DNA from: Coniella vitis
Lineage: Eukaryota > Ascomycota > Sordariomycetes > Diaporthales > Schizoparmaceae
Assembly: GCA_011317545.1 (NCBI GenBank)
Contig: WUJK01000010.1
Location: forward strand, 124,001 to 188,000
Reading direction: 5' to 3'
DNA: 64,000 nt
In this document: positions 12,476-24,011 of the stretch, piece after piece
Position numbering within the stretch: position 1 is the stretch's first letter
Layout: the number at the start of each line of letters is the position of its first letter
Position numbers and translations under genes: made by a program
Notes under the pieces: generated by a model
The model's database searches: none
Told to the model about the DNA's origin: nothing
The model's input: only the letters and a program-made list of their open reading frames with translations

Positions 12476-14280
12476 TCAGTCCTTCTTATCGTCGCCCTCG
12501 TCATCGTCCTCCGGAGGCTGTCTCAAGCCCACCACAAGGCGATCCTCCCAGCCGACCCTTTCCTTGGTGATTTCGTAGCGACCGCCGAGGACAAGGTCTT
12601 TGGCAACCAGCTCGCGCGTGCGGCCCAAGCTCTCAATAGCGGAAATGCGGTCGTTGGTGGCCTCCAGGTGCTCGCGGAAGCCTGGCTGGCTGCAAATCTC
12701 GCGAAAGGCGAGGTGCATCGGCACACTGGAGGCGCGCATCTGGGCGTTGGATGTAATGGTGAACAGATTCATGCGGTCCAGCTCGCGCACAAAGTCGGCG
12801 CGCGTTTGGATCTGCTGTGCGATATGCATGGGAAACGAGGGGAGAGTATGGCCCAAGACATCGTCGTAGGTTCTGTCCAGTGTGAAATCTGTTTTTGGGT
12901 GTGGGAGATCGGGGGGGTTGGAGTCTTCAAGGTCCACCAAGGCGAGTGCGAGGACCATTGCTCCGGCCTGGAGGGAGAGATTATTTAGGTTCTGAACTTG
13001 TATAATCCACAGAGCTTGGAAGTATGCCGTTGACTTACCGCCCACTTTTGCTGGTCCATGACATCGTCGTCCATTTCCTCGCCCAGAATCCAGCACTGGT
13101 TCAAAAAGTACGTCTTTTCCACCTGCTTGATTTTCTCGCAGGTCTCGAGCATGTTTCGGCTCTTGGCTACGCGATTCAAAAAGGACAAACGGCCTCCTAC
13201 GCGATCGTAGACTTGGGTTGCGACATCGTCTGGCAGGACTTCGCGAAAGTACCGTGCACGGTACCTCTTGAGCGCGGCGGTCGCTGCGAACTTGGGCAGA
13301 TCAGACACACTCGTCACCTCCATGCGGGTAGCCAACAGCTTGAGTCGCTCATAGACCCAGTAATCGTCGCTGTTGAATATCATTGTGACGAGGTTGGACG
13401 CGGCCCACTGTTCTGCGCGTTGCTGCAAGAGCTCAATCAAATTGCGCCCATCCTCGTCGTCTCGGACAAGGTGCATCTGGTTGACAATCATAATCAGCGG
13501 CCGTCCGACCTTGGCGCGCCTCGCCAGGGCCACCTTTTCCAGCTTGTTGAGGGCGCGCTCAATGTCGAGGAGCGCGGTCGTGTCCCGCGGTCCCTTTTCG
13601 CTGAAATAGCCGCCGATATAGTCCTCGTGGAACTCATAGTCCAGCGCCTTGCCCAATCGAATGCGGAAGATTTCGAGGTCCGAGTGCGCTTCAAACATGG
13701 CGACACCCTCGCCGTCAATCTTTCGCATCGCCTCAATCAGCATGCTGGACTTGCCCGAGCCCTTCTCGCCCAGCAGCAGGTGATAGTGGCCCTTTTCCTG
13801 TCCAGCCACGATCCTGTCGACTCTTGCTTGTTCCGGCCGCTCCACCCAGTGATCGTCCTCGGTAGCCACGTCGCCTTCGTCATTATATTCGGCCTTCTTG
13901 GTCGTGTAGATGCCTTTTCCCATGGCCGCCAGGTCCAAGACTGGATCGCCAGGGGCAAAAGCATTGGCCATCTTTTTGAGCTGCAGGATCTTGTAGAGGC
14001 GGTGGTAGGCGTAAGCTGCCGAGGCGAAGCCAATGGCGAGCACAAGGACCGAAGCCAGAGACGTCGCAGCCGACTCGAGCATTTTGCGGCCGAGAGAAGG
14101 CTCGTCGCTGGATTTGGGGCCATCGCTGCGCAAGGGGCGCGAAGTCGAAAAGGTCTGGTTCGGTCGAGAGACAGGAAATCGTGGCCCGAAGCGCCAGCTG
14201 GCGGTCCAGAGTGCCGGACGTGTAGAGGAGGCCTGGAGCAGCTTCGACGAGGCCTTCACGAGTCGTATTTGGGAAGCCAT
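12476..14280 (-). CDS. Mitochondrial P-loop (AAA-type) ATPase
   Basis: Two exons, 14280..13039 and 12967..12476, with a 71-bp intron (GTAAGT donor, CAG acceptor), give 577 residues. The start is the first in-frame ATG; the frame stays open upstream but has no ATG. Residues 1-55 are basic and Ser/Thr-rich with few acids, as in mitochondrial presequences. A hydrophobic stretch at about 71-92 is a likely membrane anchor, which would place the protein in the inner membrane (inference). The Walker A motif GEKGSGKS spans 171-178. The hydrophobic strand expected to carry Walker B (LIMIVNQMHLV, about 262-272) has Asn-Gln where Asp-Glu is usual, followed by RDDEDG. The C-terminus ends in an acidic tail. 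Related fungal proteins are annotated as AAA ATPases with a C-terminal winged helix. The substrate is unknown. It is divergent from the Reb1-like gene. Confidence 0.88.
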
Positions 14281-15235
14281 GGTGGCTGTGTCGAGCTTTT
14301 GCCGAAGCGGAAAAGGAGGCCCGCGCTTCGCAGGTTTGGGGAACGAAAGAGAGGGGGGAAGAAAGGGAGAAACGAAGAAAGCGGCGAGATAACACTCCAA
14401 GAAACAAATATCGGGCACTGAAATCACAAATCTTAGAAGAGAAAAAAGATTAGAACAAATGCGGATGGAAATAAGACAAGCAACGAGCGGGCACCAAATC
14501 AAGACAGGCAGAACGAGGGTAAGCAAAGAGAGCGCGAAGAAGACAGAGAAGGGTGATGACAGAATATAGGAGAAGAAGAGCACCAGTGCGCCGGCGAAGC
14601 GAAGCGAAGATGTGTATCAAGAGGGAAACTTCTGAGTCGAGATGAGATGAGAACCTAAATTGGACGAGGTTCCCCGGAAATTACGTACCTCCACGTGCGC
14701 CCTCCAGCATCAGTTGATGCCAGGGTTCCAACGTTGCGTAGGTAGGTAGTATTATAGCACTCTGACAGGCAGCACAGGTAGTACAAAGTACGCTGACAGG
14801 CTGACTGGCTGACTGGCTGACAACGGCAAGCCACGAGATACAGAGAGGAGGTACCTGCTCTCTCAGGTCTGTCGGGTGTGTACTGTGGTACATAGATACA
14901 TCCCAGGCCGCCCTGGAGCTTGGGCCACCTGTCTGGGAGGGGACAGCGGCACAGCGGAATTTTGCCGGTGGAGGTAGGCGCGGCGGGGCGGTTGGGCGGT
15001 TGCGGTAGCGGCAGCGGCAGCGGCGCCCGCCCATTTCAGCTTTTTTCTTTTTCCCAGCCGGCCGATCGCGTACGTGAAGCTAGGAAGCGCGTTGATTCCA
15101 TCTCGCACATCACTCTGTCTCTCTTCCACAAGCACCACATCCCGCCTGCAACGCCAGCCAACACGACAAGACGGTTTTCGTCAACTGCGCCCCCAGCCCA
15201 TGGAGTAGCCACGAGTATCCACGACGCCTGAAAGA
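14281..15235. promoter_or_regulatory. Divergent promoter region between the ATPase and Reb1-like genes
   Basis: This 955-bp spacer lies between two divergent start codons and must contain both promoters and 5-prime leaders. It holds short GGCTGACT repeats near 14800-14820 and a CAGCGG-type GC-rich stretch near 15005-15030. No clear TATA box was identified for either gene. Individual sites cannot be assigned from sequence alone. Confidence 0.6.
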
Positions 15236-18200
15236 ATGGGCAACGAGTCCAGCCAGCTGGAAGGCGATCGACAACGCAGGGCTCCCAACCAACGCGCCCG
15301 AGTCATCGGCCCCTCCATGTCGCCCACCCCTTCTGACCCTGCCAGCAACGACGAGGGCAGGGTCTTTGGCCCGTCCATGTCCCCGTTGCCCTCTGACGGC
15401 GAGGCAGGCGACCTCAACAGTCACGTGTCCCCGCCGCGGTCGCCTGCGCGCAAAAAGAAATCGAGACGCAAGAAAGACGCGGGTGGCGGCGGCAATGGCC
15501 ATGGCACACTGCACGATGAGATTGCACACAGGGCTCAGCCTGACGCACTTTCTGGCGATCCTCAGACCTCCAAGCGCAAGGCAAAGGGCAACAAGAAGAG
15601 AACCTCGGCCCGCCAGGTCCTGCAGCCTGACGAGCACCAAGAGCCATTCGTTAAGAGGGAACCTGGAGTCGGAGAGGATGATATGATGGGCTTGCTCGAG
15701 GCTCATGCTGCAATAGATCCGCAATTGTACGCCGTAGGAGAAGTGCCACCATCTGCTCAGCCGTACCAACACGAGTCGACCCCACACGCCAGCCAGAACG
15801 GACATGCCGCAGTGATACCTGGCCAAGCGAACGGAATATCGAACCAGGATTCAGCTATCCTGAGCCCTACGTACATCAAGACTGAGGCAGCAGAGGATTC
15901 CGACGGCTGGAATGCGCAAATTCCTGCAGAGCCCGCTGGTCTTAACTTTGCAGACGCCGGCCAAAACCAAACAGCAGCAGAAGAAGAAGACATGCAGTCG
16001 CCTGCAGATTTGTCATGGCTGCACAAACGACATAGCCAGAATGCTGATGCAACGCCTGCACGACGACAAAATAAAACCAATAGAGGGCGTGCATCCGAGA
16101 CTCTGCCTGAACTTCGGCCCAATCAACCAGTTGAGCAAGCTCCTCCTTCTGGTTCCGATTTGCCCAACCCGATAGAGCCCGAAAGCCTCTCGCAGTCGAG
16201 GTCCCAGTCTATAAGCTCTACGCCACCGCAGACGGTGGCTTCAGCTGATCGCAGTGTAAGTCTCCTCCTCAATAGCTGCCAAAGCCCCACCACATATTAA
16301 CATATTCCTAGGTTGCAACTGCTGTAAATGCTCGACAATTATTCAAGCCACTGGCAGAGCAGCCAGATTATCGAATTGCAGTGGCTGGGACACCATCTAC
16401 ACGACCATCGTCGACTGGATCCAACACGAGCATTCCTGCACGCCTGGACAACGACTTTCCGGCTTCAGCTGCAAGCCCCTCTCTGCCCGCTCGGAACACC
16501 CAGTCGAGCGTTCGAGAGAATGAGCCGGAGATAGCGAAAGAGCCCCTGACACCCAAGGATCCAGCCAAGCGCTCCAGCCTCGGCAAGAGGAAAGCGTCTC
16601 GAAAATCCGGCGATAACATTGATGCAGATCAGGGAGCAGATCATACCCAGCAAGCAGAAGAGACGCTCACCGCACAAGCCAACAACCCTCGGAAGAAAGC
16701 CAACCGACGTCATCGGTCCGTCTCATTTGCCGAAGACCACCAGCCTGGACCGGTGCAAGAGGTGGCGACTGAGCTCGTTTTGGATGACGAGCTACCCATC
16801 GAGGATATGCCTGTTTCCGAGGTCATTCCGGATACCATTCCAGCAACAAGCCAGTCACTAAAAGCCTCGAGACGCAAGGGCAGAGCATCTTTGGCTCAAA
16901 CCAACGGAGAGAGCAACCCAGGGGACAACCCGCCTGCTGCATCCGCAAACTCAGAATCGATCACCCAGCCGCAGCCCGCGGACGAAGGCACAGCGGAGCC
17001 AACCGCATCCGCTACGCAGCCGCGAAAGACTCCAAAGCGCAAATCCAAAGCGGCTTTTTCAGTCACCGGCGAAGTACAGGAAACCCCAGACGCCTCAGCA
17101 ACTTCTATCGCTCCAGTCGACGGCGCAGCAGAGGCGAGCCCGTCCATGAGCAAGCCACAACAAGCTACAAGGCGCAAGACAAAGAGCTTTCTGGTACAGG
17201 ATAGCAGAAATGGCCCGACCACCGACGACGCTATAGCAAGTCGGCCTGCATCTCCCTCTGAGCAGACGGGCGAGGAGGACGCACACAACGTTTCGACTGG
17301 GGCTCCCTCAAAGCCATCCGCCGGCGGTACTTCCCAGGCTGTCTCTCAAGCGAGCACAGCAATTTCTCCAGAAGGTACGGCCGAGCCTGGCGAATCTGCC
17401 AGCCAGTCGCAGCCCAAGAACAAGAAGAAGAGAAGACTGCAAGCCAAAAAGACATCGCAGACCATGTCGCTCTCGCAGCTTGAAGGCGATGAAGGTGCCC
17501 CAGACGGCCAGTCACGGTTACCAGCGTTTTCGCAAAAGTCCAAGCTCAGAGATGCCATGAGAGGCGGCAGCAACGAGCCTGAAGGACGCGAAGATCCCGT
17601 GTCGCAGGAGCAAAGCCCCGTGCCGAAGCCTCGCAAGACCAGGAAAAGACGCCGCCCTGACGAGGAGTCGGATGATGAACTGCATGGACTCGTTGCTGGC
17701 GGACCGAACAGGTCTCCAAAAAAGGGGCGTTTCGATGAGCACGATGCGGATACAGTCAGAAGTCAGCGTGTTGGAGCAAAGGACAAGGCTACTGGTCCCT
17801 GGCGTCCGGAGGAGCTTGGTGCACTCGGAAGGGTTGTCGATGACTTCCGCGACTCCCATAACATGACACAGCAAGAAGTAAACAAGATGATTCACGAGGT
17901 TCCCGACAAGGAGGATTCGAACAAGTCCGAGTTTTGGCATCGAGTCAGTCTTGCTGTACCGCAGCGAACCAAAAAGCAAATCGTGGAGCGCACGCGGCGA
18001 GTCTACCACAATTTTGTCGCTCGTGGCACGTGGACCCAGGAGCAAAAGGAGGAAGTCCACGAGCTGTTTGAGCAGCACCCCAAGAAGTGGGTCGAAATCG
18101 GTGGCATCATCAACCGCGATCCTAAAGACGTTCGTGACTACTGGCGAAACAACTACCTCGTCCATGAATACCAGATCAAAGAACGCTGGAACAAAGAGGA

Positions 18201-19206
18201 CGCGATCCGCCTCAAGGATGTCGTTGAAGAAGCACTCACCAAGATCCGCATCTCGCGGGAGAACAACGGAGAGCGCCGACCTCGTAATCGCGGCACCGAG
18301 ATTGACGACGAAGCACTCTTGGACTGGCAGCAAATCAGCGCGGCTATGGGCCTGACGCGGTCTCGCCAGCAGTGCAAGTGGAAATGGACAGACATGCGCG
18401 AGAAGGGCTGGGTGGCAGACGAGAGCATCGCTGTGCACAGTCAACCTCGCGTCAACATTGCCACACGCGGCCAACTGCTTCGGGGCAACAGCGAGGAACT
18501 CATCAGTGCACGCAAGGACTACGAGAAGATGAGCGACGAGGAAAAGTTCTTGTTGGTTGAGTCCATCCTCAAGACAGGGGGGCGCGACGACGGCCATATT
18601 CGCTGGGGCAACCTTGTTGATGAGGCTTTCCGCGCGAAGTGGCGCCGACCTGTGCTCAAGATCACGTGGTACCGTCTGCGCAGGACAGTGCCTGACTACG
18701 AAAAGCAACAACTCGAGGACAATGCGCGCTGGCTGTTTAATTACTACACGACCAACCAGTGTTTTCCCAAAGTGGAGGACCACATGGTTGACGAGCAAGC
18801 AGAGGAGCTCCTCGTGCATGGATCACGGGGCAAGCGGATCTGGTTCAAGCCGTCGATTGGTCTGCGCGCAATCCGTGAGGCACAGAGACGATCTGCCAGG
18901 GTTTCAGAAACCGAAAGACGTCGGCGGCCAGCCCAAAAAGTGTCGAGCCAAATTCTCAAACTCGACGGCAGTAGTGATGACGACGATGAAGATCAAGATC
19001 AAGACGCAAGCGGGTCCGAGTCCCATGTCACAGACTCGGCCAGGGAGAATGGTGGCGACGGGCAGGGTCACGACGTGCTGCCGGTCAAGATTCCCAAGCA
19101 CTTGGCCGAACGAGCTGCGAAGCGAGCAGCTTCAAAGCGTGGCAAGGCGCTTGCGGTTCGGGGCGTGCGATCTGCGAGCGTTGTCGTCGATTCTGACTCG
19201 GAGTGA
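15236..19206 (+). CDS. Large Myb-domain DNA-binding protein, Reb1/TTF1-like
   Basis: Exons 15236..16255 and 16312..19206 (56-bp intron, GTAAGT donor, TAG acceptor) give 1,304 residues. The first 820 or so residues are low-complexity, rich in Ser, Pro, Gln and Lys/Arg, with repeated basic patches. The C-terminal third is Trp-patterned: a segment beginning GPWRPEELGALGR at about 834, a clear Myb/SANT repeat TWTQEQKEEVHELFEQHPKKW at about 913-957, and a further helix-turn-helix around WQQISAAMGLTRSRQQCKWKW at about 1012-1033. The arrangement matches the Reb1/TTF-I family, which binds rDNA terminator sites to stop RNA polymerase I and block replication forks. An acidic tract near 1227 precedes a basic tail. 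The family is likely; rDNA termination is inferred from family membership. The start codon is the first ATG of a frame with consistent composition. Confidence 0.88.
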
Positions 19207-20325
19207 TCCCAAGTGTTTGTTGTGTTTGAGGTAAGAACAACAACCAACCGGTCTGCCAACCTGCTGTCCTGGGTTTGCACCAAATATGCCATGCAAGTGG
19301 TCCAATTGTAACTTTGGCATGTGTGATGCCCCTGTTGATCAAAGGCATGGTGTTGGAGGTTGGGTAGTATTGATTGACCACATTGCATTGTTGGTGTTTT
19401 TGCTCTAGCTTGACAAGCGAGTGTAGCATATAATTTCACAAACTCATCTGGAACCGAGCGATGACTGGCATTGTGTCTTGCTCGAAAGTATGAAGTATCA
19501 AATAAGGGCTGTACCGTCAAGCAGGGTTTCTCGTGTAGCCCATACCGCACGCCTCGAAGGATCAAATTCTTGTCTCAAGACGGCGGGGAATGGGTACCTC
19601 AAAGGGGGGGAGGGCCACTGGGGACAGCGTTTTTGCCACCTGTAGGCTGATGAATCCGCTGTTGAAGTCAAGGGGGAAAAACAACAAGCATTGTCTTGTT
19701 TTTTTTTTTTTTTTCTAATTTCCTCTCTTTTCTGTTTTATGAGGCTTCTCTTTTTCTTTCTTTCTTTTTCTTCTTCTCCTGTTTTGCCTTGCTTTCTTTT
19801 TCTCCAGCTAACCCTGAGCTCATGTTATTTTTGACGGTGTAAAGAAGCCGTCTACAGCCCAATTTCCGATCCGATGCAAAGGTCCGAGCAAAGCAAAGCG
19901 AAGCCCGCTTTGTTGGCCTGTTGATAAGAAGGTGTGTATGGGAATGGATATCCCATAACATTGTTATTGATTTGACTGATGTTGAAATAAGCCCTGCCTA
20001 CAAGGCCACAAAAAAAAAAGGATCCCATCAAGTCCGGCGGCTATGCGTCTTCTGCCTCCTTTTTCTCTACCTGTTTCCGCATTTTACACAGTATCGGGTC
20101 GCGCCGTCTTGAGTTATCCAACATGAGTGTGCGTGCCTCTGCGTGCTATCACCATTATACTGCTGTCTTTGTGAGGTTTTAATTTTACTGTTGTTGCCGA
20201 AAGGGGCGCACGTGCAGTAAACGCGCAGTGCAAAGGCAGGCAAGCAAGCAAGTCGGTGCGCATTGTGCTCTGTATTATATTAAAAAGGGGTTGTTTTGAA
20301 GAGTGAGTGAGGAATCTCGAGATAG

Positions 20326-20370
20326 CCCCCCCCCCCCCCCAAAAAAAAAAAAAAAAGGGGGGGGGGGGGG
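20326..20370. repeat. C15-A16-G14 homopolymer triplet
   Basis: Fifteen C, sixteen A and fourteen G lie directly adjacent, so the C and G runs can pair as a hairpin with an A16 loop. It lies in non-coding DNA. Exact run lengths may be affected by sequencing or assembly error. Confidence 0.85.
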
Positions 20371-22100
20371 AACAACACTACCACGACACCGTATAATCGA
20401 GAATGAATGGATGATCTTATTACCCTCCTCATGCTGACTCTTTGCTTATGATCTCCCATCTGATCTACCAATCATCAGGCCCTGTGTGGCCGTCTCTGTT
20501 CATAATATGGAGAGTACTATGGAAGTACTTGGCCGAATCTTGACTAGCCCTCCGTGCTCGCATGTTGCATGCCCGAATCGTTTTCTTCCCCACGGGGTAA
20601 GAATGCGTCCAGGCAAGTAGGAAGATGGGAAACCGAGCATGTGATATGTCGCCCTTTTTTGTTGGCCATAATACCATGTATAGATTGATATAGTTGTCGC
20701 TCTCTCTCTTTCTTCACTTTCGCCCGAACAAACAAAGGCGACTCGCACCACGAGACTTGCTTTTCCCGCCCCAATCGAGCCAGAACCGATACGAAGACTT
20801 CTTGATTGTAACAATCTAGTGGAGTCTTTTACGATCCAAGACGGACACGCTGTGACTGTGGCTGGCTCGCAGTCATCCGTCACACACACGCACTCTCATG
20901 TCTTTATTTGAAATGGAAAGCATTCTGATTCGTCGACCCCAAGCGACTGTTACAGCCTGTCATGCACCCTTATTCACATGCTTGGCATGCCTTTTTTTTT
21001 TCAGCCCCCGCTGCCCTTCTACCCGCTGAGGCGATCCCTGTGGGAGCAGGGCGGGCCATCCAATCAAAGTCTGAAGGAAGAGGGTGGCCGAGGTTGTCTG
21101 TTTTTTTTTTTGTTTTTTTTTTTGTTTTTTTGTTTTTTTTTTTCGCTCTCTTCTTTTCTTTGGTTTGGCGAGATGGAAGTCAGGTGGGAACGGGCGTCAA
21201 GGAGTCCAGCAGAAGACTGGTTTTTCTTTTTCCTTTATTTTCTTATCCCAGAATCCGGCAAAACTATTGGCGCATTTATTTATGTTGCTCTTTTTTGGGG
21301 GACATTTATTACTTCTGTCCTATGCACTGCTATGGATGTGTGCAAGAGTTGTTGCATATCCTCGGCCCCTTCAATACGCCCGACGTTGAAGAAAGCAACG
21401 TCTCAGTCTTTTTGGATGGCCTCTAATTCGCAGTTGTAAAAGAAGAAATAAAGACAATCTCATTTGGAGCAACAGTTGACGACGCCCTGTGCCCACTCAC
21501 TCCACTTCGGTAGTTCTTGCTCCGAACCAAGTCGAACCTCCGCTCTTATACTTTTTTTTATGTACACAAGATTTGCATGCAGCTCAAGCTCAGGCCATGT
21601 TATCCCATGCTTTCTTTCTTTTTTTATTTCCTGTCTTGCCGTAATTTCTTTACTAGGCACAGTCACTGGACATACTACATGTGTACAGTAGAAATACAAG
21701 AGTTGAGTAACTTTTTGGTGCGCGTCTTCCTATTGGCCAAGGCAATAGGCCACGCGACCTCGTTCTTATATACCTCTAGTACATACTTGGTCAGGTGTGC
21801 CAGTTGCTCACTCACTCTCACCCACTCTTACTTATGAAAGCAGCTGAACCCGTTCACCAATACCAACACGAAACCGCAAAAGAAGCACCCAAATTCGAGA
21901 GCAAGAGGGTTTATCAAAAGAAGAATAAAAAAAGTCATTAAACAAAATAAGTATCAAAAGATCCCCACTCTGGGTAAATTCCTCCTCGGGCCCGCAATCC
22001 GACCCCCAAACCGTCTCACGCATCCATCCATCCATCCATCCAACCCCTGCCTGGAGAGTAGTAGGCCTTGTTGCCTACTCTGTATACTAGAATACTATGA

Positions 22101-22118
22101 TACTATGTATACATAGTA
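22101..22118. repeat. Perfect 18-bp palindrome
   Basis: TACTATGTATACATAGTA is its own reverse complement. It is the longest perfect example of the dispersed ACTATGTA/TACATAGT motif found in the spacers and sits about 740 bp upstream of the cutinase start. Confidence 0.9.
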
Positions 22119-22707
22119 CATACGATACTCGATACTATTATAGTTACCCAACCATAAAACGTTCAGCACCAAGTAAAATCGGGTTAAAAAAAACCCTCCA
22201 GTCCAACTTTACTGTTCTTTTTTGTTTCTTTTTTCCCCCCAGAGATGAAAGAGGGGAAAGCAAATCTCCACTTCTGGGAGATGATTTAGGCACCGCGCGT
22301 TTCTTTTCTCTACTCTAGTATTCGACTCTCCCCCCCCTTCCTCCATCCCCTGCTTTGGTACCATGGGGCCAGAAAAAATAAAAGATGTTGACCAGGGGGA
22401 GGTAAGAAGTGTATGGTTACAATGTGTGGGACCCGGCAGTTAAGTCTGTTTTCTTCTTCTTTTTTTTCAATTCTTTTTTGTTCTTTGTCTTCTACTACTC
22501 TTGTGTAGTTGCATTAGGGGATTTGATCTCAAGTGAGGAGGAAAGATATAAAGTCAGACATGCCCACAACCCCCCTTTCCCGCGATGATATTGGCCTGAG
22601 CCTTTCTTGGTTGATGACCGTGCCTCCTTCTTCAGCCCCCAGCGTCGACAAGCTACTTGATACTCCACCAGTAGTATACTGTATCAACGGCGTTCGTTGT
22701 CCGGGTC

Positions 22708-22717
22708 CTATATAACA
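22708..22717 (+). promoter_or_regulatory. TATA-like box upstream of the cutinase gene
   Basis: CTATATAACA lies about 145 bp upstream of the cutinase ATG and is followed by a pyrimidine-rich leader. Position and sequence fit a fungal TATA element; no transcript evidence is available. Confidence 0.5.
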
Positions 22718-22860
22718 TCCTAATCTCCTGTTTCTCCCAGGAAAGAAGAGAAGAGGAGCCCTCCATCCGTCCACACATCCATCCACTCGTTCATTCATCC
22801 CTCCCACTCGTTACCCGCCATCTTCACCTCTAAAGACAAAAAGAAACAAAACCATCCACC

Positions 22861-23927
22861 ATGAAGACCTCCACCACCACCACCCTCCTCCTCCCCCTCC
22901 TGACCGCCTGCGCCGCACCAGCAGCCGCCGCGCCCCTCCCCCTCCAGCCACGCCTCAGCCTCAACACCGTCCTCGCCCTCCTGTCCGAGCTCGTCCCCAC
23001 GAGCACCGCCCTCGCCGCCTCCGCCGACGTCATCGAGGCCGCCGACACGCTCCTCGCCGACGCCCTCGGCTACAGGACCACGACATACAATGCCCTTCTT
23101 TCCTCGGGCAGCGGCTGCGGCGACGTGACACTGATCTTTGCCCGCGGCACAGACGAGCCGGGCAACGTGGGCGCGCTGGTGGGGCCCGAGTTTTATGCGG
23201 CGCTGCAGACGGCTGTGGGGGGCAAGACGGTGGCGTTGCAGGGCGTGAACAACTATGAGGCTTCGGTGACGGAGTATTTGGAAGGGGGGAGTACCACGGG
23301 GGCGAGTGATATGTGAGTTTTTGTCCTTTTTTTTTCCTTTTCCTTTTCTTTCTTCTGGTTGTTATTGTTATTGTTGTTGTTGTTGTTGTTTTATTTATTT
23401 TGCCCCCCCCCCCCCAAAAAAAACAATATAGCAAACTGTATAGATCTAACCCGTCATCTTTCCCCCTTTCAGGGCTTCTCTGGTCAAGCAGGCTTTCGCC
23501 CAGTGCCCCGACACGCAGGTTGTCATGAGCGGATACTCGCAGGGTGCGCAGGTGGTCCATCTCGCAGCGGCGGATCTGGCTGCGGCGACCATGGAAAAAG
23601 TCAGCGCGGTGGTTACGTTTGGTGATCCTGGTATGTCCATGTTTTTCTTTCTTCTTCTTCTAAAGATCAGAAGAAAGGGGGGAGGAGGCCCCCCCCCGAA
23701 AAAAAAAGAAGAAAAAAAAAAGGGAATCACACACTAACCTTGTTTTCTTCGCACCAAATCATCCAGACAGCGACTCGGCAGTGGCCAACATTGACGCCAG
23801 CAAGGTGGACGTCATCTGCCACGCGGGCGACGACATTTGCGACTTTGGCGACCTCATCCTGCTGCCGCACCTGACGTATGCCGAGGACGTCGCGGCCGCG
23901 GCTGCGTTTGTGGTGGCGCTGTTGTAG
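22861..23927 (+). CDS. Secreted cutinase (serine esterase)
   Basis: Three exons, 22861..23312, 23473..23630 and 23767..23927, give 256 residues, a little longer than typical cutinases. The first 22 or so residues form a signal peptide (MKTSTTTTLLLPLLTACAAP). The family signature GYSQG carries the nucleophile Ser173. The catalytic Asp is probably Asp225 in C-HAGDDI-C (Cys221 and Cys228 would form the conserved disulfide) and the catalytic His is His238 in HLTY. FARGTDEPGNVG near 100 is the oxyanion-region block seen in the family. Cutinases hydrolyse cutin and other polyesters outside the cell. Both introns are long for this locus (160 and 136 bp) and contain C/A homopolymer junctions. The gene converges on a sugar transporter on the other strand. 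Splice sites are GTGAGT/CAG and GTATGT/CAG, and all frames join cleanly. Confidence 0.93.
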
Positions 23928-23979
23928 AAGCGGGTTTGTTTGAATTTGGGTGATGGCGGCTGTTGCGTGTGTGTGTGTA

Positions 23980-24011
<32 letters not shown>

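Larger units (their letters stand above)
19207..22860. other. Intergenic spacer, 3.6 kb, homopolymer-rich
   Basis: No supported gene. It contains the 3-prime region of the Reb1-like gene, T-rich runs near 19700 and 21100-21145, the C15-A16-G14 tract at 20326-20370, an (ATCC)n repeat at 22021-22041 and a perfect 18-bp palindrome at 22101-22118. The last few hundred bases are the cutinase promoter and leader. Several open frames of 60-150 codons arise from T-rich tracts and look non-coding. Confidence 0.6.

Noticed and set aside
13024..14421. 465-codon open frame on the plus strand opposite the ATPase gene
   Set aside because: It is antisense to well-supported exons, lacks any domain and is explained by strong codon-third-position bias.
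14281..14583. N-terminal extension of the ATPase with a hydrophobic leader
   Set aside because: The frame is open but contains no ATG; the ATG at 14280 directly precedes a good mitochondrial presequence.
17518..18819. 433-codon open frame on the minus strand opposite the Myb region of the Reb1-like gene
   Set aside because: Antisense shadow of the Myb exons; translation has no recognisable motif.
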